DNA of 8,596 bases from Bacteroidota bacterium. GTDB taxonomy: Bacteria > Bacteroidota > Bacteroidia > Bacteroidales > UBA1402. Where the stretch lies: assembly GCA_030706285.1 (NCBI GenBank), contig JAUZOU010000113.1, positions 1-8,596 of the forward strand, given 5' to 3'. The notes beneath the pieces were generated by a model that saw only the letters and a list, made by a program, of their open reading frames with translations, was not told where the DNA came from and ran no database searches. The translations under genes were made by a program, and so were the position numbers. This document shows positions 1 through 7,703 of this stretch, piece by piece. Every line of letters starts with the position of its first letter. The stretch's first letter is position 1.

Positions 1-878
1 TATGGGACCAGCAATATGATAACTGCATCAAGGAATGCGACAAGGTGCTGGCCGATGAGAACCTGTCATTAGTCAAAGCCGAGGATATGTATAATCAGGT
101 ATTTTACAAAGGCAATTCGACCGAATCCATTTTTGAACTTCAGTTTGACGATAACGTTCAGGTCAATTATGCTACCCGATATCAATACGGATATTCAGGC
201 ATGACAAACGGCTTCCTGAGTTTCCCGTCAGTCTTGGTAAAAGGGCAGTACAGCCCATTCAACTTTTCCATCGGAAATGGAGCGACAGAAAGTGTTAATG
301 ATTATCGTTACAAAGACTTTATCGTCAATAATCCAAGCGTGGGATACTACAGAATTTTCAAATATGCAGGTGTCCGTCGTACGGAAAGTGCATCCGGAGA
401 GACAAGTGATTATACCTATAGGTCCAATACGTCAAACTGGATCGTTTACCGGTTATCCGATGTGATTTTGATGAAAGCGGAAGCTGTACTCCAACGTGAT
501 AAGGAAGCCGGCATAGCTGAAGCTATTTCTCTGGTCAATAAGACATACCATCGATCAAACCCTGATGCTGATACGTTAAACACCGGCGAATACTCAGGTT
601 TGTCTGAAGTGGAAAGCCTTGTCTTGAGAGAACGTCAAAGAGAATTGATGTTTGAAGGCAAACGTTGGTTTGACCTGATGCGTCTGGCACGGCGGCAAAA
701 TGATCCGTCTCCGTTGATTTCTTATGTCGGCAAAACGACCTCAAGCAGCAAAGCGCTTGGCAAAATGTCTTCAATGGATGCCTTGTACTGGCCGATTGCC
801 AAAACTGAACTGGAATCCAATCCAAAACTGAAACAGAATCCATTTTATGAAACGACCTCATCTTCGTCATCTAATTAA
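1..878 (+). CDS. SusD/RagB family outer-membrane nutrient-binding lipoprotein (3' part only)
   Basis: This is the C-terminal 291 residues of a SusD-type lipoprotein. The frame is open from base 3 to the window edge, so the signal peptide and N-terminal half are missing. SusD proteins cap the SusC transporter outside the cell and bind the glycan or peptide being imported. Family signatures are clear: a helical-repeat remnant at the start (WDQQYDNCIKECDKVL), NWIVYRLSDVILMKAEA (from about base 435), ERQRELMFEGKRWFDLMR (bases 630-683), ALYWPIAKTELESNP, and the closing KLKQNPFY. Together these are the typical SusD_RagB C-terminal domain. The protein ends in a short Ser-rich tail (TTSSSSSN). The stop is followed after 7 bases by the next gene, which suggests cotranscription and perhaps translational coupling. 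Its SusC partner should lie upstream, outside the window. The family call is secure; the ligand is unknown. Confidence 0.95.
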   Translation, partial: WDQQYDNCIKECDKVLADENLSLVKAEDMYNQVFYKGNSTESIFELQFDDNVQVNYATRYQYGYSGMTNGFLSFPSVLVKGQYSPFNFSIGNGATESVNDYRYKDFIVNNPSVGYYRIFKYAGVRRTESASGETSDYTYRSNTSNWIVYRLSDVILMKAEAVLQRDKEAGIAEAISLVNKTYHRSNPDADTLNTGEYSGLSEVESLVLRERQRELMFEGKRWFDLMRLARRQNDPSPLISYVGKTTSSSKALGKMSSMDALYWPIAKTELESNPKLKQNPFYETTSSSSSN

Positions 879-885
879 TTAAGTC

Positions 886-2841
886 ATGAAAATAGCTGAG
901 CGTACAAAAAAAATACTAGTTGCACTACCTGCCATACTGAGTCTGGTACTCATGTTTCAAGGTTGCAAACTTGACGATGCCCCTAATAACATCTATACCT
1001 TCAAAGAACAACTGATCGGACAATATCTGGATGCCAATCCTGCAGAATTTTCCGAATTCGACAAGATGCTGGATACGGCAGGCGTCAAGGGGCTTTTAAA
1101 TGCCTATGGTCTTTATACCTGTTTTATTCCTACCAATGCGGCCATTAGGGCATATTATGCCAAAGAAGGCAAATCCCAAATGAGTGATTTCACGCTTGAT
1201 GAGATCAAAACGTTCTGTTACAATCACATCATCAAAGGTGATACGATCAAAACAGCAGATTTTAGCGCCGGAACGCTTAGTACATTATCCATGAGCGGGC
1301 GTTTTATCAGCATCAATTACGCGGATACAACTTCCACCATCTTTGTAAACGGGAATTCTCCGATTATTCAGGAAGATATCCGGTTGCACAATGGATTCAT
1401 TCATGTACTGGGGAAAGTTTTGACCCCTTCGAAGGTCAAGATCGGAGAGAAATTCTGTGAAGATCTGAATTTCTCCATCTATGCAGCTGCGTTAGCAAAA
1501 ACCGGTTATGAAGACATCATGGATAATACGCCTGCCGAAGATGCAAGTTTTAACCCTAATGCTGATCATTTGGCATTTATGACACATACCGTACTTGAGG
1601 AATATCCGACAGCCAGAAAAATCGGGTTTACCATTTTGGCTGTCAGCGATGCAGATCTTGCCAACTATACAGAGTGTCCTGCCTGCCCGAACGGTGTCCA
1701 TTCACTGGCCGATCTGGAAAAAGTGGCCACCTATTATTATTCGCAGGTTTATTCGGATGGCGAGGGTGTTACAAACTACACAGACAAACGTAATTACCTG
1801 AACCGGTTCATGGCCTATCAATGTCTCGACAGGACCTTGTTGTCCAGCCGTTTCATTAAAGATTACGATATGCCGAACCAATTCAAGACATACGACATGT
1901 TTGAGTACATCGAAACCATGCTTTCGAATACCTTGCTTGAAGTTCAGCTGAAAAGAGGGTGTGCCCTTGAAAATGCCGAATTCGGTCTGCTAAACTGCAT
2001 GGGCGATCCTAATAAGGGCGCGAGATTTACCTCCTATAAGGACAAACCAGACGGTGGAGCTCTAAATGGCTACTATCAGGGTATCACCAAACCACTTATC
2101 TACTCCAAGCAATTCATCGGAGATATCTCTTCCAAACGGCTCAGAATGGATGGTGCTTGTTTCTTCCCTGAATTGGCCACCAATAATATGAGAGGAAACA
2201 ATCCGACCGGTGTAGCAGCCACAGTCGGAAAAACGCATGCCTATCTGATTCCTCGTGGCTATCTCGCCGGAATGACATCTTCAGAAAATACCCGGTTTAC
2301 CTATATCGGTGCGTGTGTCGCTTATGAAGACTTTGAAGGGGATGAATTGTACCTGAAAGGCACCTATAATTTCACCATTACAACACCTCCAATACCTGCC
2401 GGTACCTATGAAATCCGGATGGGCTATCAGCCTACTGCTTATCGTGGTATTGCTCAGTTATACTGGGACAGTGTTCCCTGTGGCATTCCATTGAACCTGT
2501 CTTTGTATGCAACCGATCCTGAAATCGGCTATGTCACACCTGGTTCAGATAGAGATGACCCTTACGGTTATGAAAATGACAAGATGATGCATAACCGTGG
2601 TTATATGAAAGGTCCGAGCAGCTACTTTTGCTTCGGTCACTGGTATGGCTATAATGCCGCAACAGCCCGGTTAAGTTCGCAAAGCCTCCGCCGTGTACTG
2701 GGTACTTATACCTTCTCAGAGGCTAAGAAACATACATTTACAGTAGTCAGTTTAGGTTCGACTTCCGGTGGTACTCAGTTTATGATGGACTATCTGGAAT
2801 TCACGCCGACCGAGTTGCTTGAAACTGAAAACATTGAATAG
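886..2841 (+). CDS. Surface lipoprotein with two FAS1 (fasciclin) domains and a C-terminal beta-rich domain
   Basis: A 651-aa secreted lipoprotein. Residues 1-27 form a type II signal peptide (basic start, hydrophobic core, lipobox FQGC with Cys27). The mature start CKLDD carries the acidic residues associated with surface export in Bacteroidota. FAS1 domain 1 spans about residues 40-184, with H1-like YTCFIPTNAAI (77-87) and H2-like NGFIHVLGKVL (169-179). A second, more divergent FAS1 domain runs from about 190 to 410, with GFTILAVSDADL (247-258) and NGYYQGITKPLIY (394-406). It carries a long insert containing Cys-Pro-Ala-Cys (264-267). After RLRMDGACFFPEL (418-430), residues 470-641 look like a beta sandwich (GTYEIRMGYQ at 506, DYLEFTP at 635), possibly galactose-binding-like. 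FAS1 domains usually mediate adhesion or ligand binding. Between SusD and SusC units, an accessory surface glycan- or glycoprotein-binding role is the best inference. No catalytic motif was seen. The ATG follows the upstream SusD stop by 7 bases. Confidence 0.9.
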   Translation: MKIAERTKKILVALPAILSLVLMFQGCKLDDAPNNIYTFKEQLIGQYLDANPAEFSEFDKMLDTAGVKGLLNAYGLYTCFIPTNAAIRAYYAKEGKSQMSDFTLDEIKTFCYNHIIKGDTIKTADFSAGTLSTLSMSGRFISINYADTTSTIFVNGNSPIIQEDIRLHNGFIHVLGKVLTPSKVKIGEKFCEDLNFSIYAAALAKTGYEDIMDNTPAEDASFNPNADHLAFMTHTVLEEYPTARKIGFTILAVSDADLANYTECPACPNGVHSLADLEKVATYYYSQVYSDGEGVTNYTDKRNYLNRFMAYQCLDRTLLSSRFIKDYDMPNQFKTYDMFEYIETMLSNTLLEVQLKRGCALENAEFGLLNCMGDPNKGARFTSYKDKPDGGALNGYYQGITKPLIYSKQFIGDISSKRLRMDGACFFPELATNNMRGNNPTGVAATVGKTHAYLIPRGYLAGMTSSENTRFTYIGACVAYEDFEGDELYLKGTYNFTITTPPIPAGTYEIRMGYQPTAYRGIAQLYWDSVPCGIPLNLSLYATDPEIGYVTPGSDRDDPYGYENDKMMHNRGYMKGPSSYFCFGHWYGYNAATARLSSQSLRRVLGTYTFSEAKKHTFTVVSLGSTSGGTQFMMDYLEFTPTELLETENIE

Positions 2842-2875
2842 TTAATGCTCGTTTGTAAAACCAGTCTTTTAGATT

Positions 2876-4360
2876 ATGAAGAAAAAAAATAACAAGTGGC
2901 TTTTTCTCGTCGGAACGGTATTGGCCGTTTTCGCTACCTCCTGCAGCAATGACGAGTGGGACGAGCATTACAGTAACACCGGTTATGTGCTGAGCGATGA
3001 AAGCTTGTCTGAATACATCCAGAGTCAGTCAACTATGAGTACGTTCTACAAAATGATGACGATTTCCGGATATGACTCAGTATTAAACAGCCCGGAGACC
3101 TATACAGTTTGGGTTCCTACCAATGAAGCACTAGCCCAGGTTGACCTGACAGATACCAGCCGTGTCAGAGAGTTGGTCCAGAATCATATCTCCCGCTTTA
3201 ACCACCCGACATCTGGTGTTTCATCTCAGAAACTCTACATGCTGAGTAAGAAATTCATTTATTTTACCAAATCGAACGATGCCTATTACTTTGGTTCCAG
3301 CTCCCTGACCGGTAAGAACATATCGACTAAAAATGGGATCATTCATACCATTTCCGGATATGAATCGTATGAGCCAAGTATCTGGGAAGCCATTGGCCGC
3401 ATCAATAATATTGATTCCCTGGCCTCCTATTTCAATTCTCTGATATTGACCGATCAGGACAACGTAACAACAAATTACGTGTTGAAATTATGGGGAGCCA
3501 TCGACAATGAAGATAGTACCTATACGGTTTTATTTCCGACCAATAAGGCTTGGAGCAAAGCATTTGATCTGATAAAAAGTTATTACAACTGCCGGGAAGT
3601 AGATGGAGGTGCGACACTGCAAACCAAACTGACTCGATATGCCATAGCCAAACAGACCGTATTCAGAGGTAAAATTGACCCATTTGCCGTCGACTCTATG
3701 ACCTCAACGTTTGGCAAAGTATTCCATAATCCGTCGAACCTGTTTCTTGGTGCAACAAGAATGACAGCCAGCAATGGTGTCATTTATTTGGCAGACTCCT
3801 TGAGGGCTGCTCCAAAAGAATTATGGCACGATGAAATTATGGTTGAAGCAGAGAACTCGCTTTATGGCCGTTCATCTTTAAATTCCAATGTGTATACCCG
3901 TAATTCAGAAGGGACAGGATTTGTAGCTTCTGATGACCGTTACATTAAAGTTGATCCTACCGCTTCAAGCGACATATCCAAGGTTTCCGTTACCTTTCCG
4001 ATTCCAAATACGCTATCTGCCAAATACAACATCTATTGTGTCTTTATTCCGGAGTGCATCGAAGTAGCCTCAAGCAATAAACCTTATGTTGCAAACTTTT
4101 ACCTTGATTACTACGACGCAAACGGCAACCTGGTTAAAGCTAAATCCATTGCCAAAGGGCTGACCACCAATGCAAATAAAATCACAAAGTTGTATGTTGG
4201 GCAGTTCCAATTTCCTTTCTGCAACATTTGGGATGGAACATCAACATCAAACATTGTCGTAAAACTGAAAGTTGAAAACTCAGTAAAGGTTAGTGAAACG
4301 ACTACGAAAAGCAGAACAATGCGTATTGATTGTATTATCCTCGAACCGGTTGATCAGTGA
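2876..4360 (+). CDS. FAS1 (fasciclin)-domain lipoprotein with a CBM6/35-like C-terminal domain
   Basis: A 494-aa lipoprotein and the second FAS1 protein in a row. The signal peptide is MKKKNNKWLF followed by a hydrophobic core, with lipobox ATSC (Cys23). The mature start CSNDEWDE is rich in acidic residues, which fits surface display. FAS1 domain 1 is about residues 41-163 (H1 YTVWVPTNEAL at 76-86; H2 NGIIHTI at 153-159). FAS1 domain 2 is about 166-310 (H1 YTVLFPTNKAW at 216-226; H2 NGVIYLAD at 300-307). Residues 321-494 begin with MVEAENSLYG and end with MRIDCIILEPV. Opening with an E-A-E strand and closing on an I-D-x-I-x-L-x-P strand is how CBM6/CBM35-type galactose-binding-like modules look, so a sugar-binding tail is plausible but unproven. 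It starts 34 bases after the previous gene and has the same domain order in a shorter form, so the two are probably paralogues. It is likely an accessory binding lipoprotein for the neighbouring SusC-SusD importer. Confidence 0.9.
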   Translation: MKKKNNKWLFLVGTVLAVFATSCSNDEWDEHYSNTGYVLSDESLSEYIQSQSTMSTFYKMMTISGYDSVLNSPETYTVWVPTNEALAQVDLTDTSRVRELVQNHISRFNHPTSGVSSQKLYMLSKKFIYFTKSNDAYYFGSSSLTGKNISTKNGIIHTISGYESYEPSIWEAIGRINNIDSLASYFNSLILTDQDNVTTNYVLKLWGAIDNEDSTYTVLFPTNKAWSKAFDLIKSYYNCREVDGGATLQTKLTRYAIAKQTVFRGKIDPFAVDSMTSTFGKVFHNPSNLFLGATRMTASNGVIYLADSLRAAPKELWHDEIMVEAENSLYGRSSLNSNVYTRNSEGTGFVASDDRYIKVDPTASSDISKVSVTFPIPNTLSAKYNIYCVFIPECIEVASSNKPYVANFYLDYYDANGNLVKAKSIAKGLTTNANKITKLYVGQFQFPFCNIWDGTSTSNIVVKLKVENSVKVSETTTKSRTMRIDCIILEPVDQ

Positions 4361-4465
4361 GAATAATAAAATTGGAAGATAATGATAATCAACTATTTAA
4401 CGAATGCTTACGTAACTGATGGTGTTCATCAAAGCACCCGAACAGTGACCAAAAATAAATTACGA
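4361..4465 (+). other. Intergenic leader upstream of the SusC gene; decides the SusC start
   Basis: This is the longest gap in the window (105 bases) if SusC starts at 4466. The reading frame stays open back to an ATG at 4382, which would add 28 residues. Those residues (MIINYLTNAYVTDG...) are polar and would push the signal peptide far from the N-terminus. In contrast, AAAATAAATTACGA directly before the ATG at 4466 is the A/T-rich, Shine-Dalgarno-free context common in Bacteroidota. I therefore treat 4382-4465 as untranslated leader. I see no GC-rich hairpin with a T-run and no convincing TTTG / TAnnTTTG promoter pair, so internal termination or initiation is not supported by eye. Confidence 0.5.
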
Positions 4466-7400
4466 ATGAAAAATAGTATGAATAGAATAAGAACAAGAGG
4501 GTTCAAGACTGGCTCATCGCACAGTCTTCTCATCATCGCATCCTTGTTCCTGTTTGCCACGATGTCTTTGCAGGCTCAGGTCATACCACCTGCCGCACAC
4601 CAGGAAGGCACGATTACAGTAAGTGGTCAGGTTCGTGATGCACATACCAAAAAACCAATTGCTGCGGCCCAGGTACAGGCATTGAACAATGTCGCTTCAG
4701 CTACGACCGATGAAAACGGTCACTTCAGCATCCATTTGTTCAGAGATGACGAAGTCTTATTTGTTTCGGCATTTGATTACAGCAAACGGGAAATACCTGT
4801 TCGTGGCAATAAATCAGTCGTCATTGATTTGTATCCTGAAACGTTCCGGGATTTTTATAGCAAACAGGATCTGTTGACAGGAAGTGTCAGAAATTCCTGT
4901 ACCTTGCCATCTGCCCAGACCGTCACAGACTTTACTCTATCACAGGCTATTTCTGCGGATGAATTCGTCCAGTCGGAACTTGGTGGAAATGTCCGTTCAA
5001 TCAGCCGGTCAGGGGTAACCGGAATGGGTTCGTCGATGTTCATAAGAGGTTATAACTCACTATCGGCCAATGCACAACCGCTGTACGTCATCGATGGTAT
5101 CATCCTAAACAATCTTTACGATGTTGCCTCCCTGTTTGATGGCCATTATGCCAATCCGCTGACCAACATTGATATCAATGATATTCAAAGTATCAGTGTT
5201 TTGAAAGACGGGACATCCATCTATGGCAGTAAAGCGGCCAACGGAGTCATACTCATTAAAACCAATCGTGGTAAAAGTCAGGTTACCAAGATTAATGTGA
5301 ACCTAATGTCCGGTCTGACAACGACGCCGAACAGCATACCGGTTATGAATGCGAGTCAATATCGTATTTATGCTAGTGATCTGATTGGAACAGCCGGATA
5401 CACCAATAAGGAAATTGAAAATATGAACTTCCTGCAAGAAGATAAGTCCCTGAGCTTTTACAATCAATACCATAACCAGACTGACTGGAGCAAGGAAGTC
5501 TATCAGAATGGTGCCACCAAAAGTTATTCCATTAACGTCAACGGTGGTGATGAAAAAGCCTTGTATTATTTTTCATTGGGTTACACCGGGAATGACGGGA
5601 TTGTCAAATCGACGGATATGACCAGAATCAATACTCGTTTCAATGCAGACTTCAATTTGCTGAAAGAGTTGAAGCTTGGATTGAATATTTCCTACACAAA
5701 CCTGAACAATACCCTGTTGGACGATGGCGTCAATTTCTATACGTCCCCTACCTATCTGAGCCTGATCAAATCTCCATTTCTGAGCGCGCATACCTATACA
5801 TCCACCGGTGTCATTACCGCTGATTTTGCAGATGCGGACGAATTAGGCATCGGCAATCCTGCGGGCGTTATTGACAATTCATTGAATTATACCAGGTCCC
5901 ACTATTTTGACTTCAGCCTTTTACCGGTCTGGAAAATCAATCAAGATCTGACCTTCAGTTCACAGGTGAATTATAACCTAAATAAATACGAGGAAAACTA
6001 TTATAGCCCGATCGTTGGTGTCGCCACCCAGTATCTGGAAGGCTATGGCTATTCAGAGAATATGATCCAGTATCAGGTAGTACGTAACATCGCTCTGTTT
6101 AATGACAGCCGGCTTAGATATGAGAAACTGTTTAACGGCGTCCATCAATTAAGTGCCATGTTGGGGTGGAGATACCTGAACAATTATTTTGAATCAGACT
6201 TTACCGAATGCCACAACACGAATTCAGATAACAATACCTTTATCAAGAAAAGTTACGATTACCTGCAGGTATCCGGTGTCAATAACCACACCAATTCACT
6301 TTCCAACTATGCCAGTGTCGATTACAATTACGCGAACCGGTATTTCCTATCAGGAGCTGTGTCGATCGATGGATCTTCCAGGTTTGGTAAAGAAACAGAA
6401 AGCGGATTCCAGTTATTTGACCATAGCTGGGGCGTTTTCCCTTCCATCAATGGAGCCTGGCTGGCCTCTTCAGAACGTTTCATGAAAAATGTCGATTTCA
6501 TCAACCTGTTAAAAATCCGACTAGGTTACGGTATAACCGGTAATGATGGAATAGAAGATTATGCCAACAGGGCCTATTTCACAAGCATTCGATATTTAGG
6601 CTTTGCCAATGGTACCATACTTTCGAATGTTGCCAACAACCACATTCAATGGGAAACAACCGGACGGGCCAATGCAGGAATCGATCTCGGGCTATTTGAT
6701 GAAAAGCTGAATGTATCGATGGATGTCTACACCTCACGGACAAAGAACCTGCTGACTTGGAAAAACCTGGGCGATCTGGCCGGACTTAATGCTTACCTGA
6801 CTAACGCCGGTGAACTGTCCAACAAAGGATTCGAGTTTTCGGCCAACCTGAAATTGCTTAATCTGAAACGGCTTCAATGGGAAGTCGGTATGACGGCCGG
6901 CCACTACAAAAACAACATCGAATCACTGCCTGAAGGTGACATAATAACAAACGTTTATGATGGGCAGGTCCTTTCCAGAGTGGGCCAACCTGCCGGTGTT
7001 TTCTACGGATTCAAAACAAAAGGGGTATTTGCCACGGAAGCTGACGCGGCGACAGCCAACTTGTCTGTTCTGAATAATGACGGGACATACAGCAAATTCA
7101 GTGCCGGAGATGTTATTTTCGATGATTATAAGAAAGATGGTGTGATTGATGACAACGATAGACAAATTATCGGAGATCCCAATCCAAGTGTCTACGGTTC
7201 GTTTACCAGCAAAATTTCATACAAAAAACTGACATTCAGCGCCTTGTTTAATTATTCATATGGAAACGATGTGTACAACTACCTGAGAAGTCAGTTGGAA
7301 GCCGGCTCTAATCTGAGCAATCAATCGACAGCCATGCTTTCACGTTGGACTGCCGAAGGGCAGGTAACCAATCAACCCAAAGCCGTATTCGGGGATCCGA

Positions 7401-7672
7401 TGGGCAATGCCCGTTTTTCCGATAGATGGATTGAAGACGGATCCTTTCTGCGTTTGAAAACATTGTCACTATCCTATACAATTCCGGTCAACAGTACCAT
7501 GATTTCCGGACTTGAAGTATGGGTCGCCGCAAACAATTTGTATACGTGGACCAAGTATCTTGGTGCCGATCCTGAATTCTCCTGTTCCAACGCCGTATTG
7601 TATCAGGGAATCGATGCCGGTCTGGTGCCGCAGACACAGAGTTTCTTCATGGGTTTAAAAATCAGCCTGTAA
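4466..7672 (+). CDS. SusC/RagA family TonB-linked outer-membrane transporter
   Basis: A complete transporter of 1068 aa, counted from the ATG at 4466; an in-frame ATG at 4382 would give 1096. It forms a 22-stranded barrel in the outer membrane and imports the ligand captured by its SusD partner. Residues 1-37 are a signal peptide (hydrophobic LLIIASLFLFA, cleavage near LQA|Q). About 49-122 is a carboxypeptidase-regulatory-like domain (ITVSGQVRDAHTKKPIAAA, DENGHFSI). About 138-267 is the plug, with FIRGYNSLSANAQPLYVIDG (193-212) and VLKDGTSIYGSKAANGVILI (245-264), both hallmark SusC motifs. The rest is barrel, with typical SINVNGGDEKALYYFSLGYTG and a closing FFMGLKISL. Two oddities stand out. 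The VVVGYG-type TonB-box stretch normally found before LTGSV is replaced by ETFRDFYSKQDLLTGSV (about 125-141), and the last residue is Leu rather than the usual aromatic. The matching SusD begins 31 bases downstream. The family is certain; the substrate is unknown. Confidence 0.96.
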   Translation: MKNSMNRIRTRGFKTGSSHSLLIIASLFLFATMSLQAQVIPPAAHQEGTITVSGQVRDAHTKKPIAAAQVQALNNVASATTDENGHFSIHLFRDDEVLFVSAFDYSKREIPVRGNKSVVIDLYPETFRDFYSKQDLLTGSVRNSCTLPSAQTVTDFTLSQAISADEFVQSELGGNVRSISRSGVTGMGSSMFIRGYNSLSANAQPLYVIDGIILNNLYDVASLFDGHYANPLTNIDINDIQSISVLKDGTSIYGSKAANGVILIKTNRGKSQVTKINVNLMSGLTTTPNSIPVMNASQYRIYASDLIGTAGYTNKEIENMNFLQEDKSLSFYNQYHNQTDWSKEVYQNGATKSYSINVNGGDEKALYYFSLGYTGNDGIVKSTDMTRINTRFNADFNLLKELKLGLNISYTNLNNTLLDDGVNFYTSPTYLSLIKSPFLSAHTYTSTGVITADFADADELGIGNPAGVIDNSLNYTRSHYFDFSLLPVWKINQDLTFSSQVNYNLNKYEENYYSPIVGVATQYLEGYGYSENMIQYQVVRNIALFNDSRLRYEKLFNGVHQLSAMLGWRYLNNYFESDFTECHNTNSDNNTFIKKSYDYLQVSGVNNHTNSLSNYASVDYNYANRYFLSGAVSIDGSSRFGKETESGFQLFDHSWGVFPSINGAWLASSERFMKNVDFINLLKIRLGYGITGNDGIEDYANRAYFTSIRYLGFANGTILSNVANNHIQWETTGRANAGIDLGLFDEKLNVSMDVYTSRTKNLLTWKNLGDLAGLNAYLTNAGELSNKGFEFSANLKLLNLKRLQWEVGMTAGHYKNNIESLPEGDIITNVYDGQVLSRVGQPAGVFYGFKTKGVFATEADAATANLSVLNNDGTYSKFSAGDVIFDDYKKDGVIDDNDRQIIGDPNPSVYGSFTSKISYKKLTFSALFNYSYGNDVYNYLRSQLEAGSNLSNQSTAMLSRWTAEGQVTNQPKAVFGDPMGNARFSDRWIEDGSFLRLKTLSLSYTIPVNSTMISGLEVWVAANNLYTWTKYLGADPEFSCSNAVLYQGIDAGLVPQTQSFFMGLKISL

Positions 7673-7703
7673 TCCGTTGCCATAAACGAAAAAATAATAT
7701 CAT

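Noticed and set aside
535..870. 111-codon open frame on the minus strand
   Set aside because: It lies wholly inside the conserved SusD C-terminal coding region, has no recognisable protein features and no start context; it is a shadow of the real gene.
1666..1700. Thioredoxin-like active site (CPAC) in the 651-aa lipoprotein
   Set aside because: The surrounding sequence fits a FAS1 domain insert; no thioredoxin-fold strand pattern or cis-Pro motif is visible.
2842..2875. Possible promoter or terminator between the two FAS1 genes (TTTG at about 2851; AAAA-CCAGTC-TTTT)
   Set aside because: There is no TAnnTTTG element at the right spacing within the gap, and the AAAA/TTTT pairing is too weak to be a terminator.
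4361..4465. Internal promoter upstream of SusC (CTATTTAACG looks faintly like a -7 element)
   Set aside because: It does not match TAnnTTTG and has no TTTG at the expected upstream distance.
4829..4891. Frameshift or truncation explaining the missing TonB box
   Set aside because: The frame is continuous from the carboxypeptidase-like domain into an intact plug, and LTGSV is preserved in its expected place, so the change is substitution rather than damage.
5573..5791. Minus-strand open frames inside the SusC gene (also 4855-5043 and 6923-7165)
   Set aside because: All are antisense to conserved plug or barrel coding sequence and show no signal peptide, domain or composition of their own. An antisense RNA cannot be excluded, but nothing in the sequence supports it.
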